NCBI GenBank assembly: GCA_002331625.1
Contig: DCZN01000077.1
Span: forward strand, 81,348 to 106,320
Direction of reading: 5' to 3'
Origin: Nitrospira sp. UBA2083
Lineage (GTDB): Bacteria > Nitrospirota > Nitrospiria > Nitrospirales > Nitrospiraceae
Length of the DNA stretch: 24,973 nt
The translations under genes were made by a program, and so were the position numbers. Positions 7,921 to 14,900 of this stretch are shown here, in pieces. Every line of letters starts with the position of its first letter. The first letter of the stretch is position 1. The notes under the pieces were generated by a model, which was not told where the DNA came from, did no database searches, and saw only the letters and a program-made list of their open reading frames with translations.

Positions 7921-8751
7921 GTGCTAGAATCCGGCGTGCCGAATTCTCACGACTCAATCTCCGAAGACACGCTGATCGAGACAGCAGTCTCTGCAAGCAA
8001 AAAGGCTGGGGCGCTTCTTCGCACATACGCCGATTCCGGATTTCGAGTCGAATACAAGAATCCAATTAACCTGGTCACCGATGCCGATCGTGCAGCTGAA
8101 CAGTGTGTGATCGACGAGATCCGAACATCGTTTCCTACCCATCGATTTCTGGCGGAAGAGCGTGGCCGTGTGGAAGGGACGCCGTCGCCCTACTTATGGA
8201 TCATCGATCCTCTAGACGGCACCACCAACTTCGCGCACGGCTATCCCGCCTACTGCGTCTCCGTTGGGCTTGAATACAACGGGCGTTGTATTCTCGGAGT
8301 GATCTTCGACCCCACACGAGACGAGCTGTTCACGGCCATCGAACATTGCGGCGCCTTCTTGAATGGCCGCCCGATCCACGTCTCTGAGACAGCGCTGCTC
8401 GACCGGAGCCTGTTAGTGACCGGCTTTGCCTATGACATCCGAGAAACACCACGAAATAACCTCGACCACTTTGTCAATTTTGCGCTCCAGGCCCAAGGAA
8501 TTAGACGCACAGGATCCGCTGCGTTGGATCTCTGCTATGTCGCGGCAGGACGGTTCGATGGATTTTGGGAAGTCCGGCTCAATCCCTGGGATATGGCCGC
8601 CGGCTCAGTCATCGCACGCGAAGCCGGGGGATGCCTCACCGACTTCAGCGGTAAGGACCTGTCCATCTACGGACAGGAACTCGTCGCAAGCAACGGACGT
8701 ATCCACGAGGCGATGCTCACGGTCTTACACCGAGCACCTGCTTCAACATAA
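7921..8751 (+). CDS. Inositol monophosphatase family protein (SuhB/HisN-like)
   Basis: A Mg-dependent phosphatase of the IMPase fold that removes phosphate from inositol-1-phosphate, histidinol-phosphate or a related small substrate. The metal-binding residues are present: LAEE (E79/E80), WIIDPLDGTTN (D96, D99) and WDMAAG (W223-D224). The length (276 aa) is normal. The start is unsure. GTG at 7921 has no ribosome binding site, while an in-frame GTG at 7936 lies 5 bases after an extended -10 (TGC TAGAAT, 7922-7930) and would be leaderless, giving 271 aa. The gene diverges from the HARE gene and stands before an unknown gene and an AhpD-like gene. Substrate cannot be assigned from sequence. Confidence 0.93.
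   Translation: MLESGVPNSHDSISEDTLIETAVSASKKAGALLRTYADSGFRVEYKNPINLVTDADRAAEQCVIDEIRTSFPTHRFLAEERGRVEGTPSPYLWIIDPLDGTTNFAHGYPAYCVSVGLEYNGRCILGVIFDPTRDELFTAIEHCGAFLNGRPIHVSETALLDRSLLVTGFAYDIRETPRNNLDHFVNFALQAQGIRRTGSAALDLCYVAAGRFDGFWEVRLNPWDMAAGSVIAREAGGCLTDFSGKDLSIYGQELVASNGRIHEAMLTVLHRAPAST
7922..7930 (+). promoter_or_regulatory. Extended -10 element near the IMPase gene start
   Basis: TGC followed by TAGAAT fits an extended -10 promoter; no clear -35 is seen. Transcription would begin around the in-frame GTG at 7936, arguing for that later, leaderless start. Confidence 0.35.
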
Positions 8752-8848
8752 GACACCAAGTGGATCCATCTCTCTTCACTGGCTACAGATGTACAACAAG
8801 ACCGTAGATACGCTATGCTACCGAACACAATCACCCTGAGGTAGAGTG

Positions 8849-9130
8849 ATGGCACGCACTGGTCCCCCTTCTGAGCAGGCAAGCAGCAGCCTTTCCGGCG
8901 AGAATGCACCCGACTCGGCATGGGACGTTGAATTGCTTCGTGTCCTCGTCAGCCGGAAGGGTACGCAGGTCGAAGCCCAATGGGCGATCCACCCGCAGTT
9001 GAAGCAAGACTTGTTGCCAGCCGAATGGCGGGAAGTGGTAGACCTCATGGCCAGAGCAACCGATATCGTGGGTGAGCGATTCTCAAAAGCCCTGGCTGAA
9101 GTCGACCCGATGCCCCCGGGCAATGCCTGA
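8849..9130 (+). CDS. Small hypothetical protein
   Basis: I do not recognise this 93-aa soluble protein. ATG at 8849 follows GAGG by 8 bases and is preferred over the GTG just before it. The first 25 residues are Ser/Pro-rich and probably disordered. The rest looks like a small alpha/beta domain (about 27-85) with conserved-looking stretches VSRKGTQVEAQWAIHPQLKQ and LLPAEWREVVDLMARATDIV. It has no cysteine, signal peptide or membrane segment. It lies 54 bases before the AhpD-like gene in the same direction, so the two may be cotranscribed. It is the only unassigned small protein near the radical SAM gene, but it does not look like a RiPP precursor. Confidence 0.65.
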   Translation: MARTGPPSEQASSSLSGENAPDSAWDVELLRVLVSRKGTQVEAQWAIHPQLKQDLLPAEWREVVDLMARATDIVGERFSKALAEVDPMPPGNA

Positions 9131-9184
9131 TTGTTCCACCGCCTCCCCTTTCTCTCCACATCAACATTGGCAGAGGAGGTTCCT

Positions 9185-9517
9185 ATGGACTCGTATTATC
9201 ACTCACATGATTTGGGCAAGTTTGCGGATATTGGCAAAGGCAACAAGGCCCTGTGGGAGAAGTTCAAGGGCTACTACGACGCCGTCTTTGCAGAGGGCGC
9301 ACTGACCGAACGGGAGAAGGCACTCATTGCCCTAGCTGTGGCCCACACCGTGCAATGCCCTTACTGTATCGATGCCTACACGCAAGCATCACTTGAGAAG
9401 GGGTCAAATGTGGAAGAGATGACCGAAGCGGTGCACGTGGCCTGCGCCATCCGCGGCGGCGCCTCACTCGTTCATGGCGTGCAGATGCGGAATGTGGCCA
9501 AGAAGTTGTCGATGTAG
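9185..9517 (+). CDS. AhpD/carboxymuconolactone decarboxylase family peroxidase-like protein
   Basis: A 110-aa all-helical AhpD-like protein with a redox-type CPYC (C58, C61) after E44 and H54 in EREKALIALAVAHTVQ. The start is ATG at 9185 behind a textbook GAGGAGG. The opening MDSYYHSHDLGKFADIGKG strongly resembles the peroxidase-like proteins usually encoded beside the arsenosugar/selenobiotic radical SAM gene arsS. No arsS is present here, but a different radical SAM gene converges on it, with 16 bases between the stops. AhpD proteins have His four residues after the second Cys; here that position is Tyr65, so peroxidase activity is not assured. Proposed role: thiol-dependent reduction of peroxide or a reactive carbonyl or arsenical in the cytoplasm. 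Confidence 0.85.
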   Translation: MDSYYHSHDLGKFADIGKGNKALWEKFKGYYDAVFAEGALTEREKALIALAVAHTVQCPYCIDAYTQASLEKGSNVEEMTEAVHVACAIRGGASLVHGVQMRNVAKKLSM

Positions 9518-9526
9518 AACAAATCC

Positions 9527-9550
9527 AACCCGGCTATAGATACGGGTTTT
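9527..9550 (+). terminator. Rho-independent terminator of the AhpD-like gene
   Basis: AACCCG and CGGGTT form a 6-bp stem with a 10-base loop followed by TTCT (TTTT counting the last stem bases). It begins 10 bases after the stop and extends into the last codons of the convergent radical SAM gene. Confidence 0.6.
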
Positions 9551-11384
9551 CTGGAATAGCCAGCGTGAAATATTTGCCGCATTCTTCGTAGAGAATTCGT
9601 GCAGCCGTGAGATCGCTCAAGACGGCAGTGAGTTGTCCATCTCCCATCTCAACCCGACCTGCAACTGCCGATCGGATCTGCTCCGGGCTTTTTGCCGACT
9701 CGTTGCAGATCTCAATCACCAACGCGGCCAATCCTTCGTACCGTCGTCGAGTCGGCGACTTGGGATTCCGGCCATCGTAGATGGTCATGTAGGTCGGTGC
9801 TTTGGAATAATACAGGAAGGGCTTATCGCCGGACTTATGCATCCGCTGCCAGCCTTCGATCACAGCGACTAGTTCTTGATACACATGTGGATTCACAGGC
9901 CAGTTGTCCAGTTCATACTCAAAGTCATACGCAATCTTCTTTAAATCCACTTGCTGCGCATCATACACATATTCGTATGCCATTCCAGGCCCCGTGATGC
10001 GAACCCCATATTCATGAAGTCTGGTGAAATAGGGGCTGAATCGCTGCAGCCAGAATTTCCCAGTGGCTTCGGGCGGCTGGAGGTGGAACAGAGACGGAAT
10101 CAGGTCAAGTTGCCGCTGATAATCCTCGTTCGTCTCTCCGGGGAACCCCAGCAAAATATTCCAGAGCACCGTCACGTGATAGTACAGACTCCACTTGAGG
10201 CAGACGATGTTCTGCATCGGCGAGGCGCCCTTGTCCATCGCACGGAGCTGATTGAGGCTCAAACTTTCCAGCCCCGGTTGCATGCATTTCACCCCGCCAG
10301 CTGCCAAGGTCTTGATTTGCCGCTTCTGCAGATTACTCTTGGTTTCGATAAACACATCCAAGTCACAATGGTCTGCCGCCAGCCTGCCGAAGAGGTTGTC
10401 GATATACCCCAGGTCGATGATGTTATCGACCAACCGAAATCGAACAGCATCATAGCGCTGAGACAGATCGGCCATTTCTCTTAATACTTGTTCCGGCGCC
10501 TTGGCCCGGAATTTCATGCTCTGGGCGTTGAGTCCACAAAAGGTACAGTGATGTTTCTCGCCCCACCAGCAGCCGCGAGAGCCTTCGTACAAAAGAATGC
10601 GATCCAGCCCCTGCGCCGTCTGGCCCAGCTCTGAAAGGAGCTGATAGTAATCGTCATAATCCGGTGGCCCGGTCTTCGAAAAATCAGAAAAGAGCGACGC
10701 ATTCGGCGTAAGGACGATCTTCTCACCCTCGCGAGAGATCACGCCGTTCGGATAGTCGGCTCTTTTACCGGCCAGAACCTGACGGACTAGCGGCAGGAAA
10801 CTTTCTTCTCCCTCCCCGACGACCACATGATCGATGAAGGGAAATGCCCGGAAGTGCTCCAGCCCCATCTCACCGTCGAAGTTGGCGCCACCGAACACGA
10901 TGGTCACCTCTGGATACAAATCCTTGATGAGCTTGGCCATCGTTAGGCTCGCGACATTCTGGTCAAACGTCGAGGTAAAACCGACGAGCTTGTACTGCCC
11001 CCAATCGATCGACCGTAGTGCCCACGTCAGAAATTGCGGCGCGATGCGGGCCGCAATCTCCTCAAAATATCCAATGGGCTTGCCGCTCTCTTGAGAGATC
11101 TGTCCAAAGACGGGCTTGAAGATCTGCGGATACTCGCCTCGTTTCGGATTGTCTCGAAACAGAAGAGAGGAAAAGAGCCACTCCCCAAAGAGCGCGCGTT
11201 TCTCACAAATCGACTCGTGCAATTCGACGCCGATCAGGCGCGCGAATCGGACGTTCAGATGATGACAATCAACAGGAATGCCGTTGGATTTCAGTAGAGC
11301 AGAGAGCGTGCCGAGTTGAATCGACGGATACTTGGCGTAGCTGAACGGCATGTTGACGAGCGCCACTTGTGCCTGGTCACTCAT
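9534..11384 (-). CDS. B12-binding radical SAM protein, RiPP maturation C-methyltransferase type
   Basis: A 616-aa enzyme with an N-terminal cobalamin-binding-like domain (about 5-205, with GGANFD and VVVGEGEESF). A radical SAM core follows, whose cluster motif is CWWGEKHHCTFC (C272, C280, C283), that is Cx7Cx2C. This spacing and the SRGCWWGEKHHCTFCGLN context match the family annotated as RiPP maturation radical SAM protein 1, thought to methylate unactivated carbons of ribosomal peptides. The C-terminal third (about 490-616) is helical and may bind substrate. The ATG has GAGG six bases upstream. It follows the pterin dehydratase gene by 41 bases. No precursor peptide, protease, exporter or second maturase is seen within the window, so the substrate is unknown and could be a protein. 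Confidence 0.85.
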   Translation of the reverse strand: MSDQAQVALVNMPFSYAKYPSIQLGTLSALLKSNGIPVDCHHLNVRFARLIGVELHESICEKRALFGEWLFSSLLFRDNPKRGEYPQIFKPVFGQISQESGKPIGYFEEIAARIAPQFLTWALRSIDWGQYKLVGFTSTFDQNVASLTMAKLIKDLYPEVTIVFGGANFDGEMGLEHFRAFPFIDHVVVGEGEESFLPLVRQVLAGKRADYPNGVISREGEKIVLTPNASLFSDFSKTGPPDYDDYYQLLSELGQTAQGLDRILLYEGSRGCWWGEKHHCTFCGLNAQSMKFRAKAPEQVLREMADLSQRYDAVRFRLVDNIIDLGYIDNLFGRLAADHCDLDVFIETKSNLQKRQIKTLAAGGVKCMQPGLESLSLNQLRAMDKGASPMQNIVCLKWSLYYHVTVLWNILLGFPGETNEDYQRQLDLIPSLFHLQPPEATGKFWLQRFSPYFTRLHEYGVRITGPGMAYEYVYDAQQVDLKKIAYDFEYELDNWPVNPHVYQELVAVIEGWQRMHKSGDKPFLYYSKAPTYMTIYDGRNPKSPTRRRYEGLAALVIEICNESAKSPEQIRSAVAGRVEMGDGQLTAVLSDLTAARILYEECGKYFTLAIPENPYL

Positions 11385-11425
11385 CTCCTGCCTCGTGAAT
11401 TCATGGCTGTGAGCTGTGCTGCAGG

Positions 11426-11776
11426 CTAACCGGCAGCGGATCGGAACTGTTCGAACTCCCGGTCCGCCTTGGCCGCCAGATAGAAGTCGCTCTCAGTCAG
11501 GCCATTGATCTTGTGCGTCCAGATCTCAACTTTGCACTTCCCCCAAGCCAGATAGAGATCCGGATGATGGCCCTCCGCCTCCGCAATTGCCCCGACCTTG
11601 TTCACATAATCCAGCGCCTGTGCAAAATCCTTGAACGTATAGAGCCGCTCAAGATGGCCCTGTGCGTTGAGTGACCACCCACGCCCCAATTCCTTCAGCA
11701 ACGCCTCTGCACGATCGTTCGGCACCGGCGGCACCCCGCCACGACAGGGAATGCATTTATTGTCGGCAAGACTCAT
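11426..11776 (-). CDS. 4a-hydroxytetrahydrobiopterin dehydratase (PCD/DCoH)
   Basis: A 116-aa pterin-4a-carbinolamine dehydratase, which dehydrates the 4a-hydroxypterin left by aromatic amino acid hydroxylases or acts in molybdopterin-related pterin recycling. The active-site signature EGHHPDLYLAW (H70, H71, P72, D73) and the second motif IWTHKINGLTESD (H88) are intact. An N-terminal CIPC pair (C8, C11), seen in many bacterial members, may bind metal. AAGGAGG is 6 bases before the ATG at 11776. It lies between the ParB-like gene and the radical SAM gene on the same strand. No phenylalanine hydroxylase gene is present in the window, so its pterin partner is unknown. Confidence 0.93.
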   Translation of the reverse strand: MSLADNKCIPCRGGVPPVPNDRAEALLKELGRGWSLNAQGHLERLYTFKDFAQALDYVNKVGAIAEAEGHHPDLYLAWGKCKVEIWTHKINGLTESDFYLAAKADREFEQFRSAAG

Positions 11777-11864
11777 GATGGCCTCCTTAACATGCAGAAC
11801 TCATAGGTCATTCTAAAGGGGCATTTGTTTGAGAAACAAGCCGAAGAAGGAGAGGAACGAGGCT

Positions 11865-12863
11865 TTACTCGCTCTCGTCAGGCGCGCCTCCGGACTTGGC
11901 CAGGTCATCCATTTTGACCTTATCCGGATTGAATTTGGCTGCGGCCTGAGTCATGCGGTCGAGCGCATCGTCAAATGACAGTGGTGGGGCATCCTTGGGG
12001 CGAAACCGAATCGGATTCACGCGGGCGACGACGAAGCTTTTCAAATACGGACTCGTTAGCCCTTTGGCCTTGAGCGCCTCCACTTGCTTGACGATAAGAT
12101 CATCCAACGCGAGCACGGTTTTGGCCTGGTGCCGGCGGACCTCCAGAGACGCCTGCATCGGTTTCTTAAGAAATTCGTCCACACGTTTCAGCACCGGATG
12201 GTAGGCCCCACCACTGAAGCGAGGCCGTTCTTCATAACAGAGCCCCAACGTGATCAGCGCCGGCTCCTCGAACTCCAGGGCATAGGTCTCTTCCGTCGCA
12301 CCATCGAGTTGTGCGAGTTCACGATACATGCGGATGACTTCCAGCGATTTTTCACGAAGGTTATGGGCCTTCTCCGTGTTCAGCGCGAGGATCTGATAGG
12401 CTGCTGACGGCTCGGGGACGACGATCGCGATGATGCTCTTCGACCCCAGCGTGCGCATAGCGGACAAGCGATGGTTGCCGTTCGGTGTCCAATACTTTGC
12501 CACGTGGTCAGGCTTCGCCATACGCACAGCGATAATGGGATCGAGAAAGCGACCAATTTTCCCAATCACCGCTTCCAACTTCCGGACATGCGTGTCGGAG
12601 ATATTTCGCTGATAGGGTGTCGGCTCGACCAGGTCGATCGGTAAGGCAGCCTGGACGAGCCAGTGCCCGCCATAGGGCTCACGATAGACCGAGAGAACTT
12701 TTCCCCCATCCGTTTCAATCTGCTGATGGAGCTCCGCCACTGCCCCAGGCGGTGCCGCAGTCTGTAAGTCACCAGCGGCCAAACCAGTAGAGCTTCCGAC
12801 TGGTTTCCGGCGACGTCTGTTCCCCTTGGGCGACTGTGGTTTCTTAGGTGTCTTTTCAGCCAT
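11865..12863 (-). CDS. ParB/Srx-fold domain protein, solitary
   Basis: A 332-aa protein whose first 40 residues are Lys/Arg/Pro-rich and disordered, followed by a ParB N-terminal-like domain (about 70-165). This contains YQRNISDTHVRKLE, a FLDPIIAVR strand and the signature GNHRLSAM (129-136), equivalent to the GERR box of ParB, which binds CTP or other nucleotides. The C-terminal half is helical and shows no classical ParB HTH/KorB segment. No parA is adjacent, so chromosome partitioning is unlikely; it may be a regulator or a ParB-like nuclease. ATG 12863 lacks a ribosome binding site but has a -10-like TACCAT seven bases upstream; a TTG at 12890 is an alternative. Confidence 0.8.
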   Translation of the reverse strand: MAEKTPKKPQSPKGNRRRRKPVGSSTGLAAGDLQTAAPPGAVAELHQQIETDGGKVLSVYREPYGGHWLVQAALPIDLVEPTPYQRNISDTHVRKLEAVIGKIGRFLDPIIAVRMAKPDHVAKYWTPNGNHRLSAMRTLGSKSIIAIVVPEPSAAYQILALNTEKAHNLREKSLEVIRMYRELAQLDGATEETYALEFEEPALITLGLCYEERPRFSGGAYHPVLKRVDEFLKKPMQASLEVRRHQAKTVLALDDLIVKQVEALKAKGLTSPYLKSFVVARVNPIRFRPKDAPPLSFDDALDRMTQAAAKFNPDKVKMDDLAKSGGAPDESE

Positions 12864-12949
12864 CGCACTTATGGTAGGACAGCGGTCCAAAAAAAGAAAC
12901 GCCTGCCGGGATGATCGTGTGCTCGGTCAACTATGTGACTGGCGGAAAC

Positions 12950-13297
12950 TCACAAAAAGCACGGGCGACCTTGCACTACGGTGGGAGGTCGCCCGCGTTT
13001 GGCGCTTATGACGCCGGAGATATCTGTATGAGTTGTCGCGGCCCAGAAGACCCACACGATACTGGCACTCCAAGGTTTCCAGTCGAGGGAGACCTCGTCA
13101 ATCCCAGGTACCTGTATTCCTCCTGCCCCCGAATGTTTCTCCGCTCAACGGCCGTCGGCCTTCTTGAGAAGGGCTCCATGTGCCTCAATGGCACAGCCAG
13201 CGAAGAACTCGGTCAGCGAGGCCGACGAGAAACCCACCTCCGTATCGGTGGGCCTGATGGGCCAGGTGGCGTTGTGTCGTCCATCTCCACCCTCCTC
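12950..13297 (-). pseudogene. Interrupted protein-like frame
   Basis: On the minus strand one frame is open from 13297 to 13148 (50 codons), is broken by TGA at 13147-13145, and reopens from 13144 to 12953 (64 codons) before TGA. Both halves have protein-like composition, for example VGFSSASLTEFFAGCAIEAH and LDWKPWSASIVWVFWAATTH. No good start codon with a ribosome site is in frame. It may be a decayed gene or part of a dispersed repeat; I recognise no family. Confidence 0.3.
12954..12995 (-). terminator. Strong hairpin with T-run on the minus strand
   Basis: A perfect 9-bp GC-rich stem (12962-12970 with 12987-12995) is followed on the minus strand by TGCTTTTTG, as in an intrinsic terminator. 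Read on the plus strand the stem extends inward and closes on a C(UACG)G tetraloop, an exceptionally stable RNA loop. Confidence 0.6.
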
Positions 13298-13411
13298 TCA
13301 TGATGAAGTCATCGAGAGACCTGGATGGCAGCCGCGCGGTCTACCCGATCTCTCGAACTTCGATTGATAGATGGGCCGCACTTTTCTCCCTACGCCTATT
13401 AGGAAATCTTG

Positions 13412-13840
13412 TCAAGAGTCAGTGAGACTCGTCTGAGCCCCGACGTGTAAGACATAGCATAGGCCAACCAGCACGAGATCTTCGAGCGGGGAGTACCACC
13501 GCAACGGTTGCGGGAAGAACACGCCGTAGCATCCGCAGTTGGGAAGGTCGAGGCCGCGAAGGAGGGTGACGATGAGTCCTATGGCATAGAGACCGTTCAA
13601 CACCATGGCCATGAGTGCTCCTGTCGACAAGTGCCATCCGACGAGAATCCACCCTGCCAACCCCCACTCGATCCCTGTGATGCCAAGCGCCACCGGCCAG
13701 AGGGACCAGTCTGGGAACAAACGATAGGTGGCCAACACGTCGACAAATCCAGAAAGGTCGAGAGACTTTCCTAGAGCGGAGGCGAAGAGCACTCCGCCGA
13801 TCAGCAGACGACAGCCCCAGGTCAGCGCGGCCCAATTCAT
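13412..13840 (-). CDS. MauE/DoxX-like integral membrane protein
   Basis: A 142-aa inner-membrane protein with four hydrophobic segments (about 5-23, 45-68, 72-94 and 118-136). It carries the MauE-type features: an early LGKSLDLSGF, an acidic residue in GIEWGLAGW, and a cysteine pair in LPNCGCYGVFFP (C102, C104) before the last helix. MauE relatives are thought to help thiol redox or disulfide formation of exported proteins. The ATG at 13840 is preferred because GGGGGAG precedes it by six bases; an ATG at 13855 would overlap that site. It follows ppk2 on the same strand after a hairpin. No methylamine dehydrogenase genes are near, so a methylamine role is unlikely. Confidence 0.82.
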   Translation of the reverse strand: MNWAALTWGCRLLIGGVLFASALGKSLDLSGFVDVLATYRLFPDWSLWPVALGITGIEWGLAGWILVGWHLSTGALMAMVLNGLYAIGLIVTLLRGLDLPNCGCYGVFFPQPLRWYSPLEDLVLVGLCYVLHVGAQTSLTDS

Positions 13841-13861
13841 GGAATACTCCCCCATAAACGA

Positions 13862-13898
13862 GAAGGAGGAGCGTGTCGGGCTGCCACACCCCTCCTTC
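13862..13898 (-). terminator. Hairpin between ppk2 and the MauE-like gene
   Basis: An 8-bp stem GAAGGAGG/CCTCCTTC with an inner GTGT/ACAC stem is followed on the minus strand by TCGTTTATG. It could terminate ppk2 transcripts or fold in the leader of the next gene, ending 21 bases before its ATG. Confidence 0.4.
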
Positions 13899-13968
13899 CT
13901 GTGCCCTCACCGGTGACCGTGCGTACTTCGCGGCACCATGATTCGCCACCCGCTTCGTAAAACACCCA

Positions 13969-14787
13969 CTACATAATTCTGAGCTTCGTGAAATCCACGC
14001 CCTCCGGCGCTGGAGGCGTCCTGAGTTTCATGTCCTCCAATGCGTCCACGACACGGTCTGCCACGACCAGATTGCGGTACCATTTCCGATTTGCCGGTAC
14101 GATATACCACGGTGCCGCCGTGGTACTGGTCGCCGAGATGACATCTTCGAAGGCCTTCTGATACTCGCCCCAGAGTTTCCGTTCTTCCAGATCCCCGGAA
14201 TTCCACTTCCAGCGCTTTTCCGGATCGGCAATGCGGGCCTCCAGCCGCTCTTTCTGTTCGTCCTTTGAGATGTGGAGAAAGAACTTGAGCACGGCTGTCC
14301 CGCTCTCGGTCAGCAACTCTTCAAATTCCTTGATCTGATCAAAGCGACGCTTAGCAACTTTGTCGGTTACCCAGCCATGCACGCGCGTGATCAAGACATC
14401 TTCATAATGTGAGCGATTGAAGATCCCAATAAATCCTTTCGGCGGCACCTCGCGATGCACCCGCCACAGGAAATCGTGGGCCAATTCGTGATTGGACGGA
14501 GCCTTGAACGCCACCACCTTGCAGCCCTGCGGGTTGACGCCGGACATCACGCTTTTGATGGTCCCATCCTTCCCGCTCGTGTCCATCCCCTGCAGCACAA
14601 TGAGGAGAGATCGGGTTGCATTGGCATACAACCGTTCCTGTAGCCCATCGAGCCTGGCGATGAGCTTGGTCGTTTCGGCTTTCGCTTTCGCCTTCCCTTG
14701 GTCACTCTTTTTGTAATCACCGGTGTCGTCAGAATCGAATTCCTTCAGCAAGAGTCTGCTGTCGGGTCGCACCCGATATCGTTTCAT
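13969..14787 (-). CDS. ppk2: Polyphosphate kinase 2 family (polyphosphate:nucleotide phosphotransferase)
   Basis: A 272-aa cytoplasmic PPK2 enzyme that moves phosphate between polyphosphate and nucleotides (AMP/ADP). The P-loop is GMDTSGKDG (67-75). The lid and Walker B region is FNRSHYEDVL (123-132), and the C-terminal PWYIVPANRKWYRNL is conserved. The wording GMDxxGKDGTIK...MSGVNPQG matches the short single-domain group (often called class III), which can phosphorylate both AMP and ADP; the class is an inference from this motif. AAGGGGGAACT precedes the ATG. It lies 113 bases downstream of the SUMF1-like gene and upstream of the MauE-like gene on one strand, so a loose operon is possible. 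Confidence 0.94.
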   Translation of the reverse strand: MKRYRVRPDSRLLLKEFDSDDTGDYKKSDQGKAKAKAETTKLIARLDGLQERLYANATRSLLIVLQGMDTSGKDGTIKSVMSGVNPQGCKVVAFKAPSNHELAHDFLWRVHREVPPKGFIGIFNRSHYEDVLITRVHGWVTDKVAKRRFDQIKEFEELLTESGTAVLKFFLHISKDEQKERLEARIADPEKRWKWNSGDLEERKLWGEYQKAFEDVISATSTTAAPWYIVPANRKWYRNLVVADRVVDALEDMKLRTPPAPEGVDFTKLRIM

Positions 14788-14900
14788 AGTTCCCCCTTGG
14801 CTCAGGGCTGAAGATACCTCACCGGCTGCTGATTAGAAAGCCACCTCCTGGATCAAATAATAGGTGACTGGATGGTACAGGCGGGATGCTCAGGAAGGGA

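Larger units (their letters stand above)
12864..13411. other. Gene-poor region between the ParB-like and MauE-like genes
   Basis: No intact gene can be supported in these 548 bases. They contain a strong hairpin (12962-12995), smaller inverted repeats (GGCCG/CGGCC near 13150-13160, CCTTCT/AGAAGG at 13159-13172, CCCA/TGGG near 13233-13252) and a startless minus-strand frame interrupted by one TGA. An open frame of 130 codons on the plus strand has no ribosome binding site and is probably its mirror. On the minus strand a good AGGAGG precedes an ATG near 13282, but that frame closes after 23 codons. Confidence 0.5.

Noticed and set aside
8849..9130. RiPP precursor for the nearby radical SAM enzyme
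   Set aside because: The product looks like a folded, charged domain with no leader/core division, repeats, cysteines or Gly-rich tail, and it is on the other strand.
13145..13147. TGA within the minus-strand frame as a selenocysteine codon
   Set aside because: No SECIS-like hairpin directly after it, no Sec-type motif and no start codon. Gene decay or chance is simpler.
12911..13303. 130-codon open frame on the plus strand in the gene-poor gap
   Set aside because: No ribosome binding site and no recognisable motif; it mirrors the interrupted minus-strand frame. Kept only as part of the region description.
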